A stretch of 64,000 nt of DNA from the NCBI GenBank assembly GCA_965220955.1, contig CBDCRK010000011.1:31684-95683 (forward strand). Direction: 5' to 3'. The notes below the pieces were generated by a model. The model was not told where the DNA came from, searched no databases, and worked only from the letters and a program-made list of their open reading frames with translations. The translations under genes and the position numbers were made by a program. The number at the start of each line of letters is the position of its first letter. The stretch's first letter is position 1. This document shows, in pieces, positions 48,434-57,101 of this stretch. Source of the DNA: CBDCRK01 sp965220955. Lineage in GTDB: Bacteria; Desulfobacterota; Binatia; Bin18; CBDCRK01.

Positions 48434-51400
48434 GTGTCTCTTGCCCGTCTGGCCCTGCGCAATCCTATTGGCATCCTGATGGCGGCTATTGCCGTTCTGG
48501 TGCTAGGAATGACGGCTTTGAGCCGTCTTTCTGTTGACCTCTTTCCTGATATTACGTTGCCCGTTCTAACCGTGGGTACCCGCTATGAGGGGGCCAGTCC
48601 GGTGGACATCGAGCGCAGCGTTACCTATCCCGTTGAGAAAGCAGTCAGCGCGGTAACGGGCATCGACCACGTGGAGTCTCGCTCTCGTCAGGGGATTTCG
48701 CTTGTTGATGTGTGGCTGCGCTGGGGAGAAGACGTCAATGCGGCTATGGTAGAGGTTCTTCAACAGGTCCAGCAGATTGCTGCCGACCTTCCTGATGGTA
48801 TCGATCAGCCCTTTGTGGTTAAGCGCGATCTCACCAATATCCCGGTCTGTTTTCTCCCCCTTGCCGGGACGGGGTTGGACGAGCGCAGTCTCTACGACTT
48901 AGCGTACAACACCATTGCTCCACAGATTGAGCAGGTGTCAGGCGTAGCGGCCGTTACTGTAAGGGGGGGAGAAATACGCCAGATCAACATTGATCTGGAC
49001 CGGGAACGAGCCTTTGCCAAAGGGGTGTCGGTCCTGGATGTGGTAGAGGCAGTCAGAGAGGCCAACCTCATCCTCCCGGCAGGTAATATCAAGATCGGTC
49101 CTATGGATTACAATGTCTATACCAACACCCAATTTTCCCTGGTCCAACCCATGGAAAATATTATTGTCAAAAGGGCGGGCGGTGTTCCTATCCGCATTCG
49201 CGATCTTGGCCAGGTAAAAGACGGGGCTGAGGAACAAACGAACGTGGTCAAGGCGGACGGGGTACGGGGGGTATACCTTGCTGTGCAAAAGGAACCAGGA
49301 GCGAACACCGTTGAGGTGGTGGATGGGGTGCGGGCCAAGTTCTCCCGTCTAGTAGGAGTTCCCAGCCGACTAAACCTTGCGCTTACGTTCGACCAGTCAG
49401 AATACATTCGTAACGCCGTCGGCAGTCTGCGACGCGAGGCCTTTCAGGGCGCGTTTCTTGCGGTTATTATCATTCTGGTATTTTTGCGTAGTTTTTCTTC
49501 TACCCTGATTATTTTTCTTGCTATTCCGCTTTCCATCCTGAGCGCGCTTATTCTTCTCTTTTTCACCGGCCAGACGCTTAACGTCTTCACCCTGGGGGGA
49601 CTCACCTTGGCTGTGGGTAGGTTGGTAGACGATTCGATTGTTGTCTTGGAAAATATCTATCGCCATCTGCAGCAGGGCAAGAGACCTCTGGACGCCTGCC
49701 TGGACGGCGCCAGGGAAGTTGCTCTTCCCGTTCTATCGGCTACTGCTACCACCATTGCTGTCTTTTTCCCCGTAGTTTTCCTCTCTGGCATAGCCCGTCT
49801 CCTCTACATTCCCCTCACTCTGACCATTGCCTTTGCCTTAGGGGCTTCGTACCTTGTGTCCCTTACGGTCATTCCCGTCCTCTCCCGTCGCCTGCTGAAA
49901 CCGGAGCAAGCCTACCACCTGGATTCTTCCCGTTGGGGAGAACGGCTGTATGCCTTAAGCCAGCAGTTTTTTACTCGTATGGATAGCCTTTACGAACAGG
50001 CTCTCACCCGCGCGCTGGCCCACCGCTTTGGGGTGGTCACCTCCATCCTGGGCTTTTTCTGTCTTTCGCTTCTCCTTCTCCCTTTTGTGGGCAAGGAATT
50101 TTTTCCCGAGTCGGACGAAAGCCAGTTCCGCATTTATGTCCGCGCCCCTATTGGCACTCGTATCGAGGAGACCGAAAAGATCCTGGACAAAATGGAACAG
50201 CTCACTCGCGGTGTTATCCCCGTAGACCTTACCCGCACGATATTAGCAGACATAGGCACCCGTACCCGTGGTCGGGGGGCGGTGTTTGGTCGCAACAGTG
50301 GTCCTCATATGGGTCGACTGTCGGTCTATCTTACTCCCTCGGATCAGCGCCAGGAGAGCACCACGGTAGTGATGGATCAGGTGCGTAAGAAGATGGCGGG
50401 CCAATTTCCCGGCACGCTTATCTACTTCACCAAAGGTGGTATTACCCGTTTCATTATGAACTTTGGCTCTGAGGACCCGATAGACGTGGAAATTGTTGGT
50501 TATGATTTGCAACAGGGGCGTCGACTTGCCGAGGAGACTGCCGGTCTCATGCGTTCTATTCCTGGGCTTAGCGATGTCCGCATTGACCGGGAAGACAACT
50601 ACCCTGAATACCGCATTGTCATTGATCGTGAGAAAGCCGGGGAGTTAGGTTTGAGCGAAAAACAGGCAGCGGAAGCGGTGCTCACCTCGCTCACCGGCAG
50701 CATCCACAGCCCGTCAGTCTTTACCGATCCGGTCAGTGGCAATGAGTATGACATCCTAGTTCGTTTGCAGGCGCCTTTCCGTAGCCGGGCAGAGGATCTG
50801 GGCAAGGTTTTTCTTACTGTCGATGGTGGCCGGCCCATATCCCTAGGAAACTTTGCCCACATTGAACGTGGTGTGGGACCGATCGAGATCAAGCGCAAGT
50901 ATCAAGAGCGGGTGATTCATATCTATGCCAACCCCACAGGTAGGGATCTAGGCTCTTTGGCCGTCGAGTTAGAGGAAAAGTTTCGCCAGCTTGTGCTTCC
51001 GGCAGGCTTCAGCCTTCATTTGAGCGGACAGATCGCCCAGCAACGGGGGGCATTTACCAGCCTGTCTTTTGCTACAGCCCTGGCTGTACTTCTTGTGTAT
51101 ATGATTCTAGCCTCACAGTTTAAGTCGCTCCTGGATCCTTTTCTGATTATGTTTACCGTTCCTTTGGGGTTTGCCGGGGTACTGTGGGCGCTCTTTCTCA
51201 CCGGTACCTCTCTTTCGGTCACCTCGTTCATGGGGGTGATCATGATGGTGGGTATTGTGGTGTCAAACGGAGTGCTTTTGGTGGATTACACCAACCAGCT
51301 GCGGGAGAAAGGGGAAGCCCTCTTTGTTGCCGTGATTGCGGCAGGGAGGACCCGTCTCCGTCCTATTCTCATGACTACTTTGACCACTATTGGTGGCCTT

Positions 51401-51592
51401 TTCCCCATGGCCCTGGGGCTAGACGTGGGTAGTGAGGCCAATGCCCCGCTTGCCCGGGCAGTTGTAGGTGGGCTTGGCCTTTCTACGGTGCTCACGCTTT
51501 TCCTTCTGCCGGTTCTCTACACAGTGGTGGAGGAGCGCTTTCCTGGACGGAAGGCCGAAGAGCCGTTTAATTCCAGCTCCGACTTAGAATAG
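48434..51592 (+). CDS. RND multidrug/efflux transporter permease
   Basis: The 1052-residue inner-membrane pump has the RND pattern of TM1, a large periplasmic loop, TM2-6 and the same again. The proton-relay Asp residues lie in GLTLAVGRLVDDSIVVLENI (TM4), and GVIMMVGIVVSNGVLLVDYT marks TM10. LSVDLFPDITLPVLTVGTRY is the usual start of the first loop, as in HAE-type pumps. It begins with GTG at 48434 with GGAGG upstream. Substrate is unknown; a drug or lipid efflux pump is most likely. Confidence 0.95.
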   Translation: MSLARLALRNPIGILMAAIAVLVLGMTALSRLSVDLFPDITLPVLTVGTRYEGASPVDIERSVTYPVEKAVSAVTGIDHVESRSRQGISLVDVWLRWGEDVNAAMVEVLQQVQQIAADLPDGIDQPFVVKRDLTNIPVCFLPLAGTGLDERSLYDLAYNTIAPQIEQVSGVAAVTVRGGEIRQINIDLDRERAFAKGVSVLDVVEAVREANLILPAGNIKIGPMDYNVYTNTQFSLVQPMENIIVKRAGGVPIRIRDLGQVKDGAEEQTNVVKADGVRGVYLAVQKEPGANTVEVVDGVRAKFSRLVGVPSRLNLALTFDQSEYIRNAVGSLRREAFQGAFLAVIIILVFLRSFSSTLIIFLAIPLSILSALILLFFTGQTLNVFTLGGLTLAVGRLVDDSIVVLENIYRHLQQGKRPLDACLDGAREVALPVLSATATTIAVFFPVVFLSGIARLLYIPLTLTIAFALGASYLVSLTVIPVLSRRLLKPEQAYHLDSSRWGERLYALSQQFFTRMDSLYEQALTRALAHRFGVVTSILGFFCLSLLLLPFVGKEFFPESDESQFRIYVRAPIGTRIEETEKILDKMEQLTRGVIPVDLTRTILADIGTRTRGRGAVFGRNSGPHMGRLSVYLTPSDQRQESTTVVMDQVRKKMAGQFPGTLIYFTKGGITRFIMNFGSEDPIDVEIVGYDLQQGRRLAEETAGLMRSIPGLSDVRIDREDNYPEYRIVIDREKAGELGLSEKQAAEAVLTSLTGSIHSPSVFTDPVSGNEYDILVRLQAPFRSRAEDLGKVFLTVDGGRPISLGNFAHIERGVGPIEIKRKYQERVIHIYANPTGRDLGSLAVELEEKFRQLVLPAGFSLHLSGQIAQQRGAFTSLSFATALAVLLVYMILASQFKSLLDPFLIMFTVPLGFAGVLWALFLTGTSLSVTSFMGVIMMVGIVVSNGVLLVDYTNQLREKGEALFVAVIAAGRTRLRPILMTTLTTIGGLFPMALGLDVGSEANAPLARAVVGGLGLSTVLTLFLLPVLYTVVEERFPGRKAEEPFNSSSDLE

Positions 51593-51601
51593 TATTCACT
51601 G

Positions 51602-52777
51602 ATGGGAAAAAGGAGCGGACTTTTCCTAGCGGGGCTTCTCCTTTTGGCTCTGATCTATTGGTGGGTGAGGAGTGGAGAGGAGGAAGTCGGCTACCTTACC
51701 GCCAAGGTGGAATGGGGGATGATTTCTCAAGTGGTCACAGCCACAGGTACGGTCAACCCGGTTACCACTGTGCAGGTAGGAACATATGTGTCAGGTCCAA
51801 TCAAAGAAATCCATGTAGATTTTAACTCGCCGGTTGAAAAGGGACAGATTGTGGCCAAGATAGATCCTCGCCCATTTGTTATGAAGGTCAGGCAGGCCGA
51901 AGCAAACCTGGCCAATGCCCGGGCAAAGATAAAAAAGGACGAGGCAGATCTGACCTACAAAAAGCTGAGGCTTGAACGGATGCAGGAACTCCTTAGGCGT
52001 AGCCTGATTTCTGAGGATGATCGCGATACCGCGCAGAGTAACTACGAGCAGGCCAAGGCTCAACTAGAACTGGATAATGCCCAAGTAGAACAAGCCAAGG
52101 CCGCCCTGGAAGAATCCCGGGTCAACCTGGGCTACACGGATATTCTCTCGCCGGTAGATGGGGTGGTGATCTCCCGCAGTGTGGACGTAGGGCAGACGGT
52201 AGCGGCAAGCTTTCAGACGCCTGTCCTTTTTCTCATTGCCCGCGATCTTACCAAGATGCAAGTGAACGCCAACGTGAGTGAAGCCGATATTGGCCTAGTG
52301 GCCGAAGGAAATACCGCGTCCTTTACAGTTGATACCTACCCGGAGCGAGCCTTTTGGGGAACCATAAGGCAAGTGCGCAACTCTCCCCTTATTGTGCAGA
52401 ACGTGGTTACCTATGATGTGGTCATCAATGTGGATAACCCAGACTTTGCGCTTAAGCCGGGAATGACGGCCACGGTTTCGGTGCGGGTGGCTCATCGGGA
52501 AGACACCCTGAAAGTGCCCTTGGCTGCCTTGCGGTTTCGTCCCGACAAGGAGGAGGACTCCCATGTAGAGGGCAAGCGAGTGTGGGTTCTTGGCCCACAA
52601 AAAGACCTGCGTCCAGTGCCGGTGGTTACTGGCATCTCCGACGACACCTTCACCGAGCTAGTGAGCAACACGCTGAAAGAGGGGGACGAAGTAGTCACCA
52701 GCTTTCGCTCTACTTCGTCGGCCACTTCACGGGTGACACTGCCAGGGTTTAGGATGCGCTGGCGCTCCCGGCGGTAA
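51602..52777 (+). CDS. MacA-like periplasmic adaptor
   Basis: The 391-residue adaptor has a membrane anchor (LFLAGLLLLALIYWWVRSG), the lipoyl halves around GTYVSGPIKEIHVDFNSPVE and ILSPVDGVVISRSVDVGQTV, a long coiled coil and the VNANVSEADIGLVAEGNTAS barrel, all of the MacA type. MacA normally couples a MacB ABC exporter to TolC. It is 9 bases after the RND gene and 8 bases before a MacB-type ATPase. Confidence 0.93.
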   Translation: MGKRSGLFLAGLLLLALIYWWVRSGEEEVGYLTAKVEWGMISQVVTATGTVNPVTTVQVGTYVSGPIKEIHVDFNSPVEKGQIVAKIDPRPFVMKVRQAEANLANARAKIKKDEADLTYKKLRLERMQELLRRSLISEDDRDTAQSNYEQAKAQLELDNAQVEQAKAALEESRVNLGYTDILSPVDGVVISRSVDVGQTVAASFQTPVLFLIARDLTKMQVNANVSEADIGLVAEGNTASFTVDTYPERAFWGTIRQVRNSPLIVQNVVTYDVVINVDNPDFALKPGMTATVSVRVAHREDTLKVPLAALRFRPDKEEDSHVEGKRVWVLGPQKDLRPVPVVTGISDDTFTELVSNTLKEGDEVVTSFRSTSSATSRVTLPGFRMRWRSRR

Positions 52778-52784
52778 AAGCAGC

Positions 52785-53510
52785 GTGGCTTCGTTCATTG
52801 TTGTTGAGGATTTGCTCAAAGTCTATCGCCTAGGTGAGGTTGCTGTTGAGGCCTTACACGGAGTATCGCTTAGAATCGAACAAGGAGAATTTGTGGCCAT
52901 TATGGGTGCCTCGGGTGCGGGGAAATCTACTTTGATGAACATTCTGGGTTGCCTGGATCGTCCCACAAGTGGTCGGTATCTTCTTGCCGGGAGAGAGGTT
53001 TCGTCTCTCAGTGCGGATGAGCGGGCAGAGCTACGCAGCGCCAGGATCGGATTTGTCTTCCAGAATTTTAACCTGCTGCCGCGTACCAGCGCGCTGGAGA
53101 ATGTCGAGCTTCCTCTTTTTTATAGTGCGGTTCCTTTTCAACTCCAGCGTGAGAAGGCACTAGCCGCGCTTCAGGCGGTTGGGCTTGCCGGTCGCCAGCA
53201 GCATCATCCTAGCCAGCTCTCCGGTGGTGAGCAACAGCGGGTAGCCATTGCTCGCGCGCTGGTCAATGACCCAGCATTACTCCTGGCAGACGAGCCCACG
53301 GGCAACCTCGACAGCGAAACCAGCCATGAGATCATGGAAATCTTAACCCGCTTGAACCGTGAGAGCAGCCTGACAATTATTCTTGTTACTCACGAGCCAG
53401 ATATTGCTCGCTTTGCTAGGCGGCGGGTGGTGTTTAAGGATGGGAAGATTGTCGAAGACTCAGTAGCGGTAGCCTCCCAGGCTACAGAAGGAGATGAAAT
53501 TATACCTTGA
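52785..53510 (+). CDS. MacB/LolD-type ABC ATPase without its permease
   Basis: The 241-residue ATPase has Walker A MGASGAGKST, the FQNFNLLPRTSALENVELPL Q-loop, signature QLSGGEQQR and Walker B LLADEPTGNLDS, typical of MacB or LolD type ATPases. It begins with GTG eight bases after macA. In MacAB loci a FtsX-like permease gene or domain follows; none is present: the methylase gene of a type II R-M system starts 32 bases later. The ATPase is thus orphaned unless its permease is elsewhere. Confidence 0.93.
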   Translation: MASFIVVEDLLKVYRLGEVAVEALHGVSLRIEQGEFVAIMGASGAGKSTLMNILGCLDRPTSGRYLLAGREVSSLSADERAELRSARIGFVFQNFNLLPRTSALENVELPLFYSAVPFQLQREKALAALQAVGLAGRQQHHPSQLSGGEQQRVAIARALVNDPALLLADEPTGNLDSETSHEIMEILTRLNRESSLTIILVTHEPDIARFARRRVVFKDGKIVEDSVAVASQATEGDEIIP

Positions 53511-53542
53511 GTGGGCTACAATCCAGTCTTGGGGGAGGCAAC

Positions 53543-54550
53543 ATGGACAAAAAGATAGAGCTAAGGAAAGAAGAGATACGAGAACCATTAGCAGATTACA
53601 TCCGTAACAAAGAGATTCCCAGGTTCTTTGGCCAGCCAGTGCTTAAAGGATCGTGTGTTCAAATAGACCCTACTCAATTAAATCCAGAAGTCCCTGCTCT
53701 CTTCTACTCTCATCCTAAGGGAGAAATCTGGGTTGGAGATGCAATTTCCTGGCTACGCTCCCTGAAAAGTGAATCCGTTGACCTTATCTTTGCTGATCCT
53801 CCATATAACATCAAGAAAGCGGAATGGGATACTTTTGAATCCCAGCAAGAATACGTTAGCTGGTCTATCCAGTGGATGGAGGAGGCAGCTCGAGTTTTAA
53901 AGCCGACTGGAACGCTCTATGTCTGTGGATTCTCTGAGATATTGGCCGATCTTAAACTTCCGGCGTTGCGGTTCTTTCAAGGCTGTCGGTGGTTAGTATG
54001 GCACTATAAGAATAAAGCTAATTTAGGTGCCGATTGGGGCCGCTCGCATGAAAGCATCCTGCACTTTAGGAAAAGCAGGAAGTTCACTCTTAATATTGAC
54101 AATGTGCGGATTCCCTATGGGAATCATACCCTGAAGTATCCCGAACATCCACAGGCTGAGACCAGTCAATATGGCAGGGGTAGTAGTAAAAATCGACTTT
54201 GGCAGCCACATCCGAGGGGAGCTAAGCCAAAAGATGTTCTGGAAATCCCTACGACATGTAACGGAATGCACGAGAAAACTTCGCATCCTACTCAGAAGCC
54301 TGAGGAGCTCTTAAGAAAAATTATCCTGGCGTCTTCAAACTCTGGTGGTCTCGTGATTGATCCCTTTCTCGGATCAGGCACGACGGCTGTTGTATCTGAG
54401 CAGCTTAAGCGAAAGTGGAAAGGGTGTGATATCGCCCTTGAGTATTGCCAATGGGCAGCCCGTAGAATCGAACTGGTTGAAGATTGGCCGATGGAAAAAT
54501 GGATCCAATACGATGGGGAAAACACTGAACGTAGAAAATCCATCCGATGA
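53543..54550 (+). CDS. Type II DNA methyltransferase (beta-class, N6-adenine or N4-cytosine)
   Basis: This 335-residue methylase has the catalytic motif IFADPPYNI near residue 90 before the SAM-binding DPFLGSGTT near residue 270, i.e. the beta-class order, with SHPTQKPEELLRKII between. The DPPY makes it an N6-adenine or N4-cytosine enzyme. GGAGG lies four bases before the ATG at 53543. It overlaps the next gene by four bases (ATGA), so it pairs with a restriction enzyme. The frame looks fully intact. Confidence 0.93.
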   Translation: MDKKIELRKEEIREPLADYIRNKEIPRFFGQPVLKGSCVQIDPTQLNPEVPALFYSHPKGEIWVGDAISWLRSLKSESVDLIFADPPYNIKKAEWDTFESQQEYVSWSIQWMEEAARVLKPTGTLYVCGFSEILADLKLPALRFFQGCRWLVWHYKNKANLGADWGRSHESILHFRKSRKFTLNIDNVRIPYGNHTLKYPEHPQAETSQYGRGSSKNRLWQPHPRGAKPKDVLEIPTTCNGMHEKTSHPTQKPEELLRKIILASSNSGGLVIDPFLGSGTTAVVSEQLKRKWKGCDIALEYCQWAARRIELVEDWPMEKWIQYDGENTERRKSIR

Positions 54551-55390
54551 AGGAAGCAACCCTAGCAGATTTGCAGGAGAGTGTTCAAGACAAGTCAGCA
54601 TTTAGAGCGCTGAATGATTACCTGACGATTTGTCATGCCTTCCTGTCCTTTGTGGAAAGGACTCACCCAACGCGCATTGTCTCTCCCTCTCATCCCAATT
54701 ACATCTTTTACCAATACAATGAGAATTATGGACACAAGATTACCCGTCCTCTGAACGTTGATTTGTTTGTCGAGTCAATCACAGATTTCCAGGCTGCCTT
54801 TGAAAGGTTCGTTCTCTTTCTTGCAGACCTCAGGCGGCGTCAAGAAGCAGTCATTAACCGAAGAAGCAACAGACGATACATAGAGTCGAAAGAGATTAGT
54901 AAGGTAGTCTATACTGTCCAGCAAGCCATCGGGAGTATCGGTGACTCGTTCGATAATCCGAACCAATCGAGAAAGCGTGTAGGGCAACTTTTCGAAACGC
55001 TAGTCAAACTTATCATTCAGGAAGTGGGCTTAGAGTGCGAACCTCGAAACATTCATATCCCAATATCAGGCTATCCAATATCAGGCTATCCTGGTTACGA
55101 AATGTCTTACGAACTGGATGTGGTTTTCTCTCGCAACAGAACCATTATTGCTTCGGAAACCAGGTCTATACATTCTTCGGAAGTTGTTGGCTCAGTTAAG
55201 ACGACCAGCAAAGATAGGATAGACAAGGTATTTCTCGACAAGTATCTTCTGACCAAATTGCTTGGGAGGAATATACCAGTCATTGCCATCTTTCTGCATG
55301 ATGTTTCAACGTGCCCGTAGAGGCAGTAGCATTTTCGCGGTTAATCCAACCTTTAAGAGTAATCATTTCTTGGGTTACACTTATCAGTAA
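54547..55390 (+). pseudogene. Partner restriction endonuclease, frameshifted near its C-terminus
   Basis: The zero-frame product (257 residues) contains YELDVVFSRNRTIIASETRS then SEVVGSVKTTSKDRIDKVFL, a PD-(D/E)XK-like core I associate with type II enzymes next to beta-class methylases; it does not match a family I can name. The frame ends at 55320, but removing one T from the TTT at 55304-55306 gives QRARRGSSIFAVNPTFKSNH then FLGYTYQ, ending at 55390. That tail reads like real protein, so one inserted T broke the gene. A 15-bp tandem duplication (CCAATATCAGGCTAT, 55060-55089) adds an extra PISGY. Activity is doubtful. Confidence 0.7.
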
Positions 55391-55508
55391 GCTAACAGAA
55401 ATTGCTTCAGTAAAGTGAATCTCACGTAAAGCGCTCATCTGTTTTTGGCTGGGCAAGAAAATTCTGGAAGAAGGGTAGAAGTAAGGGTGGAGGAGAAAGA
55501 GCTTTGGG

Positions 55509-56732
55509 GTGGGCGCCGTCTGCCCCTCCGCCCTGCGGGCCTTGCGGCACCGCAATTTTCGTCTCTTCCTGTTTGGCCAGCTCTTTTCCCTGGTCGGCTT
55601 TTGGATGCAGGAGGTGGCACAGAGTTGGCTTGTCTACCGGCTGACCCACTCTCCGGTTCTCTTGGGTCTTGTTGGCTTCGCCGGGCAGTCCCCGGTCTTT
55701 GTTCTGGGGCTACTTGGGGGAGTGGTGGCGGATCGATTTAATCGCCACCGAGTCCTGACTATTACCCAATGCCTTGCCATGGCTCAAGCCCTTATCCTAG
55801 CTTTTCTTACTCTGAGCGGCTGGATTACGGTGGTGGAAATTTTTATCCTTGCCTTCTTTATGGGGGTCGTCAGAGCTTTTGATATGCCGACTCGTCAGGT
55901 CTTTGTTGTGGAGATGGTCGGGCGAGAGGATCTCCTGAGTGCGGTTGTCTTGAATTCTTCCTTTTTCAACGGCGCCCGTATTATTGGTCCCGCCATAGCC
56001 GGGGTGCTAGTGGCAAGCACGGGAGAAGGACTGTGCTTCTTGGTAAACGGCTTAAGTTATATTGCAGTCCTTTCCGGACTCCTGGCTATGCGAGTTGATT
56101 CCCGGCCTACCCCTCTTTCCTCTGTGTCCACCTTTGCCCATATCCAAGAAGGTCTTGCCTATGCCTTTCACACTCCTTCTATCCGTACTCTTTTGCTGCT
56201 CATGGCCGGGGTTAGTCTTCTGGGAATGCCCTATGTGGTCTTGATGCCAGTTTTTGCTGAAGAAGTCCTCCATAGCGGGGCACAGGGGTTTGGTCTCTTG
56301 ATGGGCGCCTCGGGTGTAGGGGCAATTGTTGGAACTCTTTATCTGGCTTGGCGTGGAGAGACCAGCGGGCTGGGCCGGGCCATTCCCTTTGCCATGGGAA
56401 GGTTTGGTGTGGGCCTTATCCTCTTCTCTCTTTCTCGCAGCCTGTGGCTATCTCTGCTTCTTCTTTCTGTGGTCGGCTCCGGCATTATGGTACAGATGAC
56501 GGCTACCAATACCCTCATTCAAACCCTGGTGCCCGATCATCTAAGAGGTCGAATTATGAGTCTCTATTCTATAATGTTTATGGGAATGGCTCCGCTGGGT
56601 AGCCTTCTGGCGGGGTTGCTTGCCCGCTACCTGGGAGCCCCTGCCACGGTGGCCCTGTCTGGCCTCATTTGCCTGGCAGCTGCTGGCTCTTTTGGTCTTT
56701 GGCTACCTCATCTCCAGGAGGAGTCTATCTGA
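55509..56732 (+). CDS. MFS exporter (MFS_3/transmembrane secretion effector type)
   Basis: The 407-residue protein starts with ALRHRNFRLFLFGQLFSLVG FWMQEVAQSWLV, the hallmark of the MFS_3 (EntS-like) branch, with GVVADRFNRHRVLTITQ after TM2 and VLMPVFAEEVLHSGAQGFGL further on. Such proteins export small molecules including siderophores. The GTG at 55509 is only weakly supported by a ribosome-binding site (GGAGGAG 13 bases upstream). It may belong to the interrupted efflux locus or travel alone. Possibly related to the nearby TonB receptors. Confidence 0.88.
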   Translation: MGAVCPSALRALRHRNFRLFLFGQLFSLVGFWMQEVAQSWLVYRLTHSPVLLGLVGFAGQSPVFVLGLLGGVVADRFNRHRVLTITQCLAMAQALILAFLTLSGWITVVEIFILAFFMGVVRAFDMPTRQVFVVEMVGREDLLSAVVLNSSFFNGARIIGPAIAGVLVASTGEGLCFLVNGLSYIAVLSGLLAMRVDSRPTPLSSVSTFAHIQEGLAYAFHTPSIRTLLLLMAGVSLLGMPYVVLMPVFAEEVLHSGAQGFGLLMGASGVGAIVGTLYLAWRGETSGLGRAIPFAMGRFGVGLILFSLSRSLWLSLLLLSVVGSGIMVQMTATNTLIQTLVPDHLRGRIMSLYSIMFMGMAPLGSLLAGLLARYLGAPATVALSGLICLAAAGSFGLWLPHLQEESI

Positions 56733-57101
56733 ATGTACAATGGCAGTCGGCTACAATGATGCAGAAGCGCAATATTTTTTTGTTGTCGAGAAATACTTTG
56801 AGGATTTTAAGACCTCATTTTCCGCCCTGATAGAACGATTAAAGTAGGCTTCTCTGACCTGAGACGTGTACAAAACTACCACCTTCATCGCATCCTCACA
56901 AAGTTTTATTTGTGAGACCCGCAACATCTGGGAATGCCAAGAATTATACCTGGCATATACCGTGCCATCTTTACATTTGGAAAAGGATAAGTATATTCTC
57001 GCTGTTTTCATCATGGCCTCAGGTGGACAAAGGGATGGTATCAATCTATATGTCCTATAGAATGTCCCATCCTATATGTTGAGGAGGAGGAGGAGAGAGG
57101 C
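56733..57101. other. Intergenic region upstream of the TonB receptors
   Basis: About 369 bases. A 35-codon open frame (56740-56847) and another (56866-57060) lack convincing ribosome-binding sites and family matches. The end has a string of GGAGG motifs (GAGGAGGAGGAGGAGAG, about 57078-57096), an unusually strong ribosome-binding region for the first receptor. A regulator such as Fur would be expected to bind here, but I see no clear box. Confidence 0.45.

Noticed and set aside
56740..57060. Two small open frames before the first TonB receptor
   Set aside because: No ribosome-binding site and no recognisable features; listed as intergenic.
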